A DNA stretch of 64,000 nucleotides from Ulota crispa (lineage: Eukaryota; Streptophyta; Bryopsida; Orthotrichales; Orthotrichaceae): positions 12,403,219-12,467,218 of the forward strand of contig OY987251.1 of assembly GCA_963920765.1 (NCBI GenBank), read 5' to 3'. The notes beneath the pieces were generated by a model. It did not search any database. It was not told the origin of the DNA and saw only the letters and a list, made by a program, of their open reading frames with translations. The position numbers and the translations under genes were made by a program. Of this stretch, positions 24,375-35,522 are shown piece by piece; within the stretch, counting starts at the first letter, position 1; each line of letters starts with the position of its first letter.

Positions 24375-25634
24375 TTAGATCACATAGTCCGACCAATCCT
24401 TAATGAAGGACGTATGATCCATAGTTTCGCCAGGAATATCTGTCAACACCGCAGGCTTCTGTGTCCCGCCGACTAAGCGGGCAGGGTTTCCCAAGGCAGT
24501 TGTATGTGGAGGCACGTTGATGAACACAACAGAACCAGCTCCAATCTTGGCGCCAGCTCCAACTGTAATGTTCCCGAGTATGATTGCCCCGGCTCCTATG
24601 AGAACGCCATCGCCGATTTTCGGATGACGATCACCTCCTACAGCACCAGTACCTCCGAGCGTAACGTGGTGCAAAATTGAAACGTTGTTGCCTATGGTAG
24701 ACGTCTCCCCTACAACAAGCCCTGTGGCATGGTCAAAAAGAATTCCCGAGCCAATCTTGGCTGCAGGATGAATGTCGACCTGAAAAATTTCCGAAACTCT
24801 GCTCTGAATGGCGAGCGCCAGAGAGTGCCGCCCTTGATTCCAGAGCCTATGCCCTACTCTATGAGCCTGGCAGGACAAAAACCCTTTAAAATTGAGCAAA
24901 CAATGGGAATACGAAACGCAAGCCGGATCGCGCTCCTTGAAAGCTCTCATATCGTCACGGATTGCTCGACGTATGCCCGCGTCCTCCAAAAACGTGTCGT
25001 TAAAAAGACTAAACAGCTGCGTGCTCAGAAGCGTGCTACTGCAGAGCTTGTTTCCGAGGTGGAAAGCGAGCGCTCTCTCCAAAGATCTGTGCGACAGAAT
25101 CGTCGAATATAAGTAACTGGCTAGCGTTGGCTCCTGGCTGGACTCCCACCGCGCTTCCTCCCTCATTTTGAACCATATCTGATCCTCCTCTTCGTTCACA
25201 TTCACATCTTCAGCTGCCTGTGGTTGCAACGGCAACGCATTCTGAAACTCCAACAATGGAATGACATCCCTAAAACTCTGTAGCAGCACCTTGGAATCCC
25301 CGCTCCGATCATGGTCCATCAAGATAGCAACAGTAGTAGACGCCAACTGCTTAGTCCGGTTCTTTCTCCTCCCCGTCTCCGTCCACGACAACGAACTCGA
25401 TAGCAAAGCATTTCCGTATGCAGAAGATAAAGGTGACGACGACGACGAGCATTCTGACCGCTGGTAAGAAGATTTCCTGTTCGACCTCAGAGCTAACGAC
25501 ACCGGCGCACACTTCACACATCCTCTTTCACAGAACCGAGGCTTCGCCGCATTCCCGGTACTACTTCCTTCAACCCTCGCCACAGAGCTCGATACCTTCC
25601 CTAATAAGATGTCAGCTCTCAGCAAAGCAGCCAT
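24375..25634 (-). CDS. SERAT: Serine O-acetyltransferase, single exon
   Basis: Makes O-acetylserine from serine and acetyl-CoA, the entry step of cysteine synthesis, and forms the cysteine synthase complex with O-acetylserine (thiol) lyase. The 419-residue frame is uninterrupted. Residues 1 to about 150 are Ser/Arg-rich and low in conservation, consistent with a plastid or mitochondrial transit peptide plus linker. The helical SATase N-terminal domain runs from about IWFKMREEA to VSEIFQ. The left-handed beta-helix acyltransferase domain follows, with catalytic DIHP (D287, H289), DHATGLVVGET, ILHHVTLGGTG (H322/H323), GDRHPKIGDGVLIGAG and GNPARLVGG. The protein ends DYVI; the terminal Ile is the residue that docks into the partner enzyme. 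The start lies about 30 bp from an upstream tandem repeat array. Confidence 0.96.
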   Translation of the reverse strand: MAALLRADILLGKVSSSVARVEGSSTGNAAKPRFCERGCVKCAPVSLALRSNRKSSYQRSECSSSSSPLSSAYGNALLSSSLSWTETGRRKNRTKQLASTTVAILMDHDRSGDSKVLLQSFRDVIPLLEFQNALPLQPQAAEDVNVNEEEDQIWFKMREEARWESSQEPTLASYLYSTILSHRSLERALAFHLGNKLCSSTLLSTQLFSLFNDTFLEDAGIRRAIRDDMRAFKERDPACVSYSHCLLNFKGFLSCQAHRVGHRLWNQGRHSLALAIQSRVSEIFQVDIHPAAKIGSGILFDHATGLVVGETSTIGNNVSILHHVTLGGTGAVGGDRHPKIGDGVLIGAGAIILGNITVGAGAKIGAGSVVFINVPPHTTALGNPARLVGGTQKPAVLTDIPGETMDHTSFIKDWSDYVI

Positions 25635-25662
25635 CTCTTCCCTTGCCGCCCTAGTCCGGCTC

Positions 25663-26640
25663 TCTCAATTCCTAAAAACAACTATATCGCTCAAAATCTT
25701 TCTCAAAAACTTCCTCAAAAACTTTCTCGAAAACTTTCTTAAGAACTTTGTTGAGAAATCGTAAAGCTCAAATTACAGAAAGAGCCTCTCAAATCAGTAG
25801 TAGAATAGCAACACCGCACAGTCTCGATCTAACCCTGCTCACCCTGAATTCTGACGCTAGGTCACAGCAAATGCTGAATTCTGGCTCGTTTCACTGCGCG
25901 TCTGCTCCAATGTGCTAAACCTACCGGTTGCCGAATCAAGCAAAGCTCCAGAATCCGGCACAGGCCTGTTCTTCAGAAACTCTCAATTCCTAAAAGCAAC
26001 TATCCCGCTCAAAAACTTTCTCAAAACTTCCTCAAAAACTTTCTCACTCAAAATCTTTCTCAAAAACTTTATCAAGAACTTTGTTAAGAAATTGTAAGCT
26101 CAAATTACAGAGAGAGCCTCACAAATCAGTAGTACAATAGCAACACCGCACAGTCTCAAAAACTTTCTCACTCAAAAACTTTCTCAAAAACTGTCAAGAA
26201 CTTTGCTAAGAACTTTGTTAAGAAATCGTAAAGCTCAAATTACAGAAAGAGCCTCAAAAATCAGTAGCACAATAGCATCACCGCACAGTCTCTAACCCTG
26301 CTCACCTCGAAATCTACCGATAGGTCACCGCAAATGCTGAATTCTGGCTCGTTCCACGACGCATCTGCTCCAGAAACTCTCAATTCCTAAAAGCGACTAT
26401 ATCGCTCAATTTTTTTAATAAAAACTTTGTTAAGAAATTGAAAGCTCAAATTGCAGAGAGAGCCTCACAAATCAGTAGTGCAATAGCAACACCGCACAGT
26501 CTCGATCTAACCCTGCTCACCTCGAATTCTACCGATAGGTTATCGCAAATGCTGAATTCTGGCTCGTTTCACGGCGCGTCTGCTCCAAATTGGTAAATCT
26601 ACTGGTGGCCGAATCCGGCAGAGCTCTGGAATTCGGAGCT
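25663..26640 (-). repeat. Tandem repeat array upstream of serine acetyltransferase
   Basis: About four degenerate tandem copies of one sequence begin near 25663, 25981, 26158 and 26378. Each has an (A)ACTTTCTC-rich stretch and a shared core, CAGTAGTAGAATAGCAACAC in copy 1, followed by CGCACAGTCTC; most also have CTCAATTCCTAAAA and GCTGAATTCTGGCTCG. Copies 2 and 3 are internally shortened. The array sits immediately upstream of the gene's ATG, so it probably includes promoter or 5' leader sequence. Confidence 0.85.
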
Positions 26641-26830
26641 CGAACGAATGGCCGCAAGAGGAGCGAGAGTCGTGTTCCTTTGGACTCGGCAGCAGCTGGT
26701 GTTCAGTGCTCAGTGCTGAAGAGTGACGGCGGCGAGGTTCTATCGTATCCCCATCTCCCCAACCTCCTCGTCGATTGTCACTCCAACTGCCACATCCGTT
26801 TCATTTCCGTAAGGCCCGGTCAGTTCTTCT

Positions 26831-28266
26831 CTACACCAAATAGTGCATTTATTGTAGGTTGCCTCAACAATTAGGTTGCCTTATCTTGGAAAGTTATCCC
26901 ATGATCTATCACTTGTCCACTTAGAAGTGCATGCAACTCTTTCTATATCTAAATTTTATTTGGTCTACAACTTGGATATTGCTAGTTTGTCTTTTTATAG
27001 CTTTGTAGTAGTTGTCAAGTCTTTTAAAATTTATTTATGACAATGATTATTGCTAAAACTTACTGTAGCAACAGTAAATATTTAAACAGTATGGAATATC
27101 AAGAAATTAGTATGGAGCAACCTAAATGCACTATTTGGTGTACATCAAGTATTGCATTAAGAGCATCTCTAGCGACGCACTTCAAACTTGCACTTCAAAT
27201 TTGACAATTCAATCTTGACACTTCAAGAGATTGCAACCATGATTTTTTGTTTTGTTTTCCAACCAATGATTGTGTGGCATTCTTTGAAAATGGTTTGTAA
27301 CTTGCAAGCTCCATCCTATTTTTGGTTGGAGTTGAAGGTGGTCCCTATACATGGATTTTTGTAGCATCATGAGATTTTTCTTGCAGGCAAGAAATATTCA
27401 TTGACATTTTTTTGAAAATATCCAAATGAACCATTGGCATTACTTAATTATTGCATGGAATTGGATTAGATACTCCCTCAATTAATTTTAAAGTGATGGC
27501 ATCAATTTTCAATTTGGCAAGAATTTTATGGAAGCCTAGCTAGACTACAATGCAATTTTCATTATTGCAATTTGGCATTTTTTGAAAAAAATCCCCCCCC
27601 CCCTTTTTTCTATAGGCTTGAAGCTCACTTTTTTTTTGAGGCAATTGGGCCTTAAATTGCCCAAAAAAACATTGATTGCAACCATTTTGAATGGGGTACT
27701 CAATATTCTTGTTGTGTAGCCATGCACTTCAAACATAGCCCTTGCAATTCAAACATAGCCCTTGCAATTCAAGTGTGGCCATTTAGTAGTCATTTGACCA
27801 CTCACAAGAAGGAATATAGAATAAAGCTCACTAAATTTAGAATGAATAGTCATTTGAAGAGTTATTACTTTGACACATGTTGATGGCGTCTCATGAAAGA
27901 ATTTTGATAAGCACGGAGCACTCACCATCCATGTATGAAGTGTGTCAAACCTTGCAAGTGCAACACTAGAGAAGCTCTTAGTTTGCCCCCTCTCTACTTT
28001 CTAGGCATTTTTACACTATATATACTTATTGATTCTACAATTGTTTTCATCAATAATTATGGCAGTAAACAAGTATTTAAAGGGCATGGCAACAATAACA
28101 AAGTTGCAAAAAACAAACTAGCAATATTTGGGTTGTAAACCATGTGAAATTCTAGCATTTAGAGAGTTGCATACACCTCCAAGTGGTTAAGCAAAAGAGG
28201 GATGAGATGATATTCTAAAATTAGGCAACCTAATTGTTAATACAACCTAAATTCACTATTTAGTGC
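26831..28266. repeat. Composite inverted-repeat element, TACACCAAATAGTGCA ends
   Basis: TACACCAAATAGTGCATTTA at 26836 is repeated in inverted form at 27122-27142 and, more diverged and with the adjacent AGGTTGCC block, at about 28220-28266. This suggests a transposon or nested pair. Exact ends and target duplication are not resolved. Confidence 0.5.
27165..27980. mobile_element. Nested inverted-repeat element, GAGCATCTCTAG ends
   Basis: GAGCATCTCTAGCGACGCAC at about 27169 and an inverted counterpart (AGTGCAACACTAGAGAAGCTC, last base about 27979, written here as motif ends AGTGCAAC...GAAGCTC) bound an 810-bp segment. This terminus resembles PIF/Harbinger-type plant MITEs. A C homopolymer of about 11 lies near 27593-27603. 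No transposase seen. Confidence 0.45.
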
Positions 28267-28479
28267 AGTTCACCTTCCCTAGAGAATCCTTTCAAGGGAT
28301 TTTAATATTTTTTAATTTTATTTGTAAAGCATACAAGACCTTATTCTAGAAAAAGCCCCACAAGTAGGGTCGGCTCTTGCTGCAAGTGGGAGCTTTCCCT
28401 AGATCCCTCCCTTTGGCTACATCTTCAACTATTGGGTCCCTCTTGTTGCAAGAGGGCCTCTTGCTTTACAAATGTCCAA

Positions 28480-28790
28480 TTGCATTACATTCTACATTAT
28501 CTTTTCCATTTCTGCCTTTCCAAATTCTCTCATCCTCTATTTGTCCTCCTTTTTGACCCTTGGACTTGCTTTTAGTTATTTCTTAACCTATCCAGATCTT
28601 GTCCAGGCACTTAACAAGAGCTAACTCTATCATGCTACACGGCAATCCAAGATTTGTGCAAATGCCCTCAAATATATTGTTGGCGTCCTTGCAAGGCTGC
28701 CATGCAAGCACATGAATCCATTGTTTAACATGCTCCAAGGGTTGGTGGTATGATGTGCTCCATGTGTTGTGTTGTTCCTTTGCATTTCAT
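28480..28790 (-). pseudogene. Degraded open frame of unknown origin
   Basis: On the minus strand from about 28740 a frame reads LEHVKQWIHVLAWQPCKDAN, then NIFEGICTNLG and CLDKIWIG, a stop, then EITKSKSKGQKGGQIEDERI and more Lys-rich sequence. The spacing of hydrophobic and charged residues looks coding and reminds me of transposon gag-like (DUF4283-type) proteins, but I do not recognise it with any confidence. Confidence 0.25.
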
Positions 28791-29137
28791 TGCAAATGTT
28801 CAAATAGTTCAAAATAAACACAATATCCATTATAATTGATAATTTCACCAGCATATTTCTATGTGTTGGCCAAGGTGGCAAAGGTGCAAGGAGGTTACCA
28901 AAGTTGGTAAAGATTGTTTCTACATTGGCAAACAAAAGCGTTACCATTCATTATCATGTGAATATAAAGGGAAGAAGAGAAGCAAAAGGATTGCATCATC
29001 GTTAGTGAAATTTAAAATGTGCTAAAATCAAAATAGTGGGCATGGAAACTAGAATACTTACTTTGGACAGTAGAACTCTTGCGTAAGTTATGTGTCACAT
29101 TTAGAGAGAAAACTAGAAAAGAAGTTTGACTCTTCTA

Positions 29138-29914
29138 TTAACCCCTAAGCATCTTGCTAAGAAAATTTAGCATACCTCCAATATGGAACCTTCAACTCAT
29201 TTCCTCAACTTTTTGAAAGTTCAACAAGTATTCACACAATCCAAACTGGTCATTCTATACCCAACTACAAATCAAAAGTTTAAGGCTACTTTGATTTCAA
29301 ATCCAAGTAAATTTGCAAAATCCCCGCCGTTGAGAATCTCATATTTGTTAATTTGGGTAGCAGTTCACAATATGGATTTTGGACTTTGATGTAATTTTTT
29401 CCCAAAATAAAAAATTACCTAATGGTTGATCCCATAAGAACTTGTCTAGCTATACTTGATGGAAAAAAAAACTTCTCAATGGGAAAGAACTCCAAAACTT
29501 ATGATCATTCAAAGTAAGTGGATCTAGCTAGCTCACTACTTTAGAGCTACAAAAACCTTGCCCAATTGAGAGAAAAAAAGTGACACATCACCAACCTTCT
29601 CCCCTATTCATAGGAGTGTGGGCTTCCAACCCATTCCATCTAAAAATTCCTCCATCCACAATGCAATGTATAATGCCTACGTACACTCTCACTAATAGTT
29701 TTAATTTTAAAAATAGTAAATTCAAATGTTTGGGTGGAAAATCTAAAGGCTTCAAGGACCAACAAGCCAATCCAAAAGTTTTGTTGGACTTTTAGCTCCC
29801 TTTGGACTTCAGTGGCAAACCAAAACTTGAGCATGCAATGCCTTTTTTGTCTACTTTTATAGCTCCAAGAACCCCATTTGGCCATGTTGGGCTCTTTAAT
29901 TCTTTAGGGGTTAA
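29138..29914. repeat. Element bounded by TTAACCCCTAA inverted repeats
   Basis: TTAACCCCTAA at 29138-29148 and its inverted copy TTAGGGGTTAA at 29904-29914 match the termini of copy A at 4489-5553. The interiors are not obviously the same. With only 11 bp of terminal match this is tentative. Confidence 0.4.
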
Positions 29915-30690
29915 AACTATATGCAACTCTCTCTTTTTTTAATGACACATATAAGACATAAAAAAGGGCTAGGTTTTTTATGTCTAAGTTAAAATGAACC
30001 TTTAAGAACATGGCTACATTCAAAATACTTGTCTCACTACAAGTTTATATTGAAAACAAATACTATAATTTTTTCACATGTGTCTAATTTGTATTTATTG
30101 GAATTATATACTTTATATTTTGGAATAAACAGGATATTCATTAATTTGGGAATTATGTGAGTCCCATTTTGTACTCCACCTCAATCCAAAATAGTTTCCT
30201 CAAAGTATATTCAAAAGTATCAAGTTCAATCTCAGCCACTAAGATTTTTTCCCTCACAAATTCCTCCTCTCAAATAAAGACAAGTGTACCAAAGGGGCCT
30301 GGTTTGGGGTGATCACCCCAATTTCCCAAATTTTATAAAAGTCCCAAAATGAACGTTTTGTCCCAAATTAATGAATATCTCGTTAATAACAAAAACCCTC
30401 CTATCCATATATAATAAGTGGATTTATTTTTATTTTTATGACCTTGCAATTTGGAAATGGTAATTGTAGATGGTAATATTTTTTTGTTTTTAGAATTACT
30501 AAACATTATACTAAATAAGAAACTAGACTAAGCAAAATATGTGCTTTCAATTTAAAATCTTCTCATTTCAAACATTCTTCAATGATATAGTGGTTTGAAT
30601 AACAAGAACTTAAAAATGGCCTCATTGGCACATGATTTGAAATCCTATGAAAATTCAAAATTTATTCAAATGATTTTAGGGAAAATATGA
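29915..30690. other. AT-rich intergenic DNA
   Basis: No gene or bounded repeat recognised. Confidence 0.35.
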
Positions 30691-30694
30691 GAAA

Positions 30695-31160
30695 TACCCT
30701 TTAATTCTTTCAAAATATCAAGTTACAGTTGAAAATATCACTAATACTCCTAGTTTTTTGTGCATTTTTACAGCAATTTTTTTTAAATATCAAAATGACA
30801 ACAAAAATTGCTATGTAATCATTGCAATGACTTTGACCACAATAGACGTAATGCAAACATCTTATATAAAGCTTGAAAAGCTTGCTTCCAAGATTTGACT
30901 TGCATTGTACTTTTCATTGTCATCCAAGTATTTACTAAAATTTGCAAAAAGAGGCACAAGAGAGTTAGGGGCATTATTTATAATTCAAATGATACAAGGA
31001 TACATCTGTATTTCATAATAATTGAGGGTCTCAAAGAATTAGGTGTGTAATTGATATTCTTACACAAAGCTAGGGGTATTTTTGATATCTCAAATAACAA
31101 AGAGGAATATTTGGTATTTTAAAAGAATTGAGGGGTATTTTTGATATTTTTCACATGATT
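30695..31160. repeat. Repeat copy 1 (related to 35845-36335, opposite orientation)
   Basis: Centre AGCTTGAAAAGCTTGCTTCC near 30870 appears as GGAAGCAAGCTTTTCAAGCT near 36096. The outer parts are A/T-rich stretches with short GGTATTT-type blocks (GAGAAATACCC at left, GGGGTATTTTTGATAT at right) that pair in inverted orientation. Confidence 0.6.
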
Positions 31161-31267
31161 TAATAGGTATTATGCTTGGGCATTTTTACTCAAAGTTACT
31201 CTTTGAATTTATGTATTGGTGTAGTTTGACTAGTAAGTGCCAAAAATATCAATGTCTAAATTATATT

Positions 31268-31510
31268 AACCCCTAAAGGATGTTGCCTACCAAAAGTGTT
31301 GTATGTATTTGTAGGAGAACCATTTAGTACTTGAAAAAAAAATTTTACAACAAATGTCAAAAATTCCCCAAAAAATCCTAGTTGACTAGTATTATGTTTC
31401 TGACTTGGTTTAAAATTTACAACTCCAATGGGATTCACGTGCTATCCAAATACCCCATCTGTATACAACACATGAGTCCATATACAAAACAGCAACATCC
31501 TTTAGGGGTT
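31268..31510. mobile_element. 243-bp MITE with 19-bp perfect terminal repeats
   Basis: AACCCCTAAAGGATGTTGC at the left and its exact inverse GCAACATCCTTTAGGGGTT at the right. No clear target duplication. The terminal AACCCCTAA links it to the elements at 4489-6200. Confidence 0.75.
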
Positions 31511-32489
31511 CCCATTAGTAAAGTGTAATGTTAAATAAGCTTTTATTATAGGGTAAAAGGAAATTGAGTACTAACAGCCAAAGGTGGACTGATGTTGAGT
31601 ATCAACTATTGATTGCAATCACCATTTGTAAGGCAAATTTCCTATCACTCATATCGTGCATTATTTAGATGTTCACATGAACTCCTTGAATTTGCATTAG
31701 AAAATTATCAAATTCATTCTGTATTCAATTTTCGGTTCCGTATTGATACTGTATGTAGTTCAAGCTAAAGCTACTCATGTGCTCATCACAACGAAATACT
31801 TCAGAATCTGAGGGAAACATTGACCTTTTGGAAAGCTAATACAATTTATTACAATATTGCGAGGTCACAAACTCAACTTGAGCAAAATTTGGGAAAATTT
31901 TGAAGGTAAGAAATTCACCTATTTCCATATCTTTATATCTCAAGAATTTCAAAGTGAGTGCCTAGGACAACCACCAGAAGGGCCCAGAGAACTTTAATTC
32001 CGGAAGGATCATAAGCCCAAATTGAAATTAGTAAATTATTTTAGTAGTTTTGAGATGCTTTATTTTGTCCAGATTTACTTCTAATCAGACCAATACAAAT
32101 GCAGTCCTTCAATGATTATGGCGATAAAAAAATGTAACAGAACCAGTATCCTTCAGATTTTCAAATCTGTACAGAACAAGTGCAAACCGAAGCCAAACGG
32201 TGAACAGTCCATTCATTAACACCCCCAAAAGCAACTTCAGGGCTGCAACACTGAATCAATTGCAAGAACTAAAATCCTTATCAAGAATGACAGTTTCATC
32301 CTTCCAAATACAATTCTGTACTGTACAATATAACACAAGATCACCTGTTCTTTTATGGACATCTGACTTACAAAGAACGGACAGTTAGCACAGCTTCCAA
32401 AGCTTTTCAACTACTAAAATTTGAAAACTTGTTGTCCTATTCCCATGAGCTGCCACACTAGAAAATATCACAAGGTAAAACAAAATTGA
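31511..32489. other. Intergenic, 3' flank of the BPA1-like gene
   Basis: AT-rich, no further gene recognised. The part nearest 32490 presumably includes the 3' untranslated region of the minus-strand RRM gene. Confidence 0.4.
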
Positions 32490-35400
32490 CTAAAGAAGGC
32501 CTTGAGAAGGAGTCCTTGCACGTGGTTCAGTTGACTGGAGAGGAGAATAAGGATCGTAGCCAAGATTGGGGTACTGAGAGCTAACAGTCTCAGCAGCTGA
32601 GCGTGGGGCAGCTCGTTCTGAAGCTGGAAAAGAAGGCAGAGGCCCATAGCCGTCCGATAATGATTCACTATGATCATCATGCACTTGACTCCTTTGCTGC
32701 TCTGATTCCATAGTGCTAGCCTTCTCCTTAGCTTTCTGGCTTACTTCAGCTGCAACCTTCTGTACTCTCGAAAAAGCTCCAGTAACCCAAGTTGCACCTG
32801 TAACCGAGCAGCTCACATATCAATATAGTTTACGTATTAAAAACCAATAGCCTTGAAAACAAGCCAAAACGTACAGAAGACAACAACAGTGGACCTAGAA
32901 GTATACCACAAAACGATCAGTACAATGCAGCATTATGATGTTCAATGAACAGAGGATTACAACCGGTTTCTCAAGAATGCAGAAAGGTAGGAATAAAGAT
33001 CTGACAAACAGATAAAAGAAGGATATTACGGTCGATCAGCACCTGTCAATATGTAGCGGTTCTTCATGAGAGCAGACCCTGCAATGGCGACCTTCTCTTC
33101 AGCAACAGCTAAGGCAGCTCGAGTCATCTCCGAAACCTGATATTTGTCATCGACAGCCTTCATCTGTTCATTTACAACAGTAGTCCCTGCGGTCAACTTC
33201 TCACTAATTCCAGCATTTTTGTCGAAATTCACCACCGAGGATTTGGCGCTAGCTGAAAGATCATGCTTCTCATCAAACTCCTTCGCCTTGCTAACAGCAT
33301 CCTTTCCAAGTACAAACCCTTTCGCCAGCATAGTAGCAATGACCTCAACTGCCTGGTTTGGATTGGATGAATCTGATCCACCAAGTCGCTGAAAAGAACA
33401 AAGAAGAAGCGATAAGTATAGATATATACAAGCGGCTCTGTTTTCCAACAAAGGTTCAATGCTACACGAGAGGGACAGAAGTGAAATTAAAAACAGCATT
33501 ATGTTAAAGATGCAGTCATATTGCGAAAAGAAATCCATTATACCCAACGGAAATCAATTAAAAATAGAGCAATTTAATTAACAGAGAGAGAAAAAAGCAT
33601 TAGCGCCAACACCACAAAAAAGAATAAACTCTATACCCCATCACTTCGAAACGATTGTCCTCTCGGAATAGAACTTATATTGGGGGATAGTTCATCTTCC
33701 AACGGAGTAATGTTGACTGCTCTATCCACAACGGTAGCACCCTGCAAAACCAAGGACAGGTACATTAATAAGTGAAACTATATGCTCAAATATGCTACTC
33801 AGTAACTGTTAACACAGATATTTCTACCAATCTACCAAACACAAACCACATAAAAACACAATACCCGCCACAAGTTGGTATGCCATCCAGAAAAGGCAGA
33901 GAAATTAGCAATGCCCATCTATGGGAAAATTCTCTCACCGAGAGAAGTAGAGCTGTATCCAAAGCCTGAGCCTCCTTGAAAGTCACAAGGGCAATCTGAG
34001 TATCTCCATCCCTGCACAGCCAAATTTAGTATTCATCAGCCTAAACTTTACACTCAATATTGGTGAACTTAAGCCAGCCCAGATTGCTAATTCGTGAGCT
34101 ATCAAGTTGACTGAGAAAAGGAATTGAGCCAATAATAGACATCACAGGTCTTGTCAGACACGATGAGTTGATCCTTATTGCAGTGTCAGCTACAGAGCAT
34201 AAGAAGTAGAGCTCAAGCGTGCACTACAAGTATACATCATAATAATCCTTTGTTATACAAAACTTCTGAAATAAAATTGCCATAGGAAAACATAGAATGC
34301 AAATGTCTAGAAGGCATAATCAAATGTTACACCACCCATCCAAATACCAATCTAAATACACCTCAACCTCAATCTAGTAGATTAATCTTAACAATCATGC
34401 TCACAGCAATGGTGGAGAATTTTACATTATCGTAACAGCCTGCATAAAAGGACTATAGCTCACTACTTACCTGTGCAGTTCAATGTTCTCAATCTCTCCA
34501 GAAAATGAGAAGAAGTCGTGAATGTCGTGCGCAGTGGCTTTCGCAGACACATTAGTGACGCGCACAGTATTGGTCTGAACATTTAAGAAAAAACAATCGG
34601 ATCAGGGAAATTATACAAAAACATGTCATAAGTCAAATAGCTCTGGAATTTGTTTCACTGATTACAAATCGTTGATCACACATGCCATACCAAAATTAGT
34701 CTTAACTCCTAAACGGCGAAACTCATGAAAAATTGAACAAATCAATCAGGAATCCTTAAAAAAAAAGGTTACAAAACGATCCAACAGCAAAAAGAAATAA
34801 TACACTACATTTCTAATGTATAGGAATATCCTTTCACCGAAACCCTAACGGGTTACTAGTATTCGCAACAAGAAACATCTACTTTTCATTTCGGACACTT
34901 AAGCGAAAGAAGACAGAGTTCATTCTACAATTCTTATAAAATGGCGGTAAGTAACATAGCAGGCTCAATTAAACGGAAAACCTCGCGATCTCCTCTAAAA
35001 GCAGGAAAGATTTCAAAACGACTTCGCTTCTCACCATTCTTGAAACTTGATTCAAATTCCTCAAAAACAGGGATAAGCGATCAATGTAACCCTAACAAAA
35101 CAACCAGCAATAATACACTACATTTCTAATGTATAGAAATATCCTTTCAACGTAACCCTAACCGGCTACCAGCATCCAAAATGGAACATCTACTTTTCAT
35201 TTCAGACACTTAAGCGAAAGAAGACAGAGTCCATTCTACAATTCTTAACAAATGGCAGAAAGTAACATAGCAAGCTCAACCTCGCGATCTCCTCTAAAAG
35301 CAGGAAAGATTTCAAAACGACTTCGCTTCTCACCGTTCTTGAAACTTAATTCAAATTCCTTAAAAACAGGGATAAGCGATCGATGTAACCCTAACTATAC

Positions 35401-35522
35401 AACCAGCATAAGCTATCAAAAGTAATATAAAAAAAATACTTAGAACTAGATGATCTCACTCTGGACACAAAAAATTTCTGCAAAAGAACCGCGACAGACA
35501 CAACCCGGAATCCTACCGTCAT
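32490..35522 (-). CDS. BPA1-like RRM protein (ACD11-binding-partner family), six exons
   Basis: Plant-specific protein of the family of BPA1, the binding partner of the lipid-transfer protein ACD11, linked in Arabidopsis to cell-death and defence control. Exons on the minus strand: 35522-35517 (only Met-Thr), 34574-34471, 34011-33939, 33741-33637, 33388-33043 and 32797-32490. All join in frame at GT-AG borders, giving about 313 residues. The RRM occupies about residues 3-80 (TVRVTNVSAKATAHDIHDFF, FSFSGEIENIEL, then TQIALVTFKEAQALDTALLL and GATVVDRAVNITP). The family-typical C-terminal half follows: MLAKGFVLGKDAVSKAKEFD, LTAGTTVVNEQM, VSEMTRAAL, GSALMKNRYILTGATWVTGA. The tail after about residue 240 is Ser/Pro/Gln-rich. 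The two-codon first exon is inferred from the donor ATGACG|GTAGG. Intron 1 carries a tandem duplication. Divergent from the DNA ligase gene. Confidence 0.93.
34800..35412. repeat. Two-copy 310-bp tandem duplication in intron 1
   Basis: TACACTACATTTCTAATGTA starts both units (about 34801 and 35114), and both continue through CTTTTCATTTC, AGACAGAG and CCTCGCGATCTCCTCTAAAA to AGGGATAAGCGATC. The second unit has a short deletion (AATTAAACGGAAA region) and scattered substitutions. It lies in the first intron of the BPA1-like gene. Confidence 0.9.

Noticed and set aside
24729..25112. Plus-strand open frames opposite the serine acetyltransferase gene
   Set aside because: They are shadows of a conserved minus-strand gene and carry no motif of their own.
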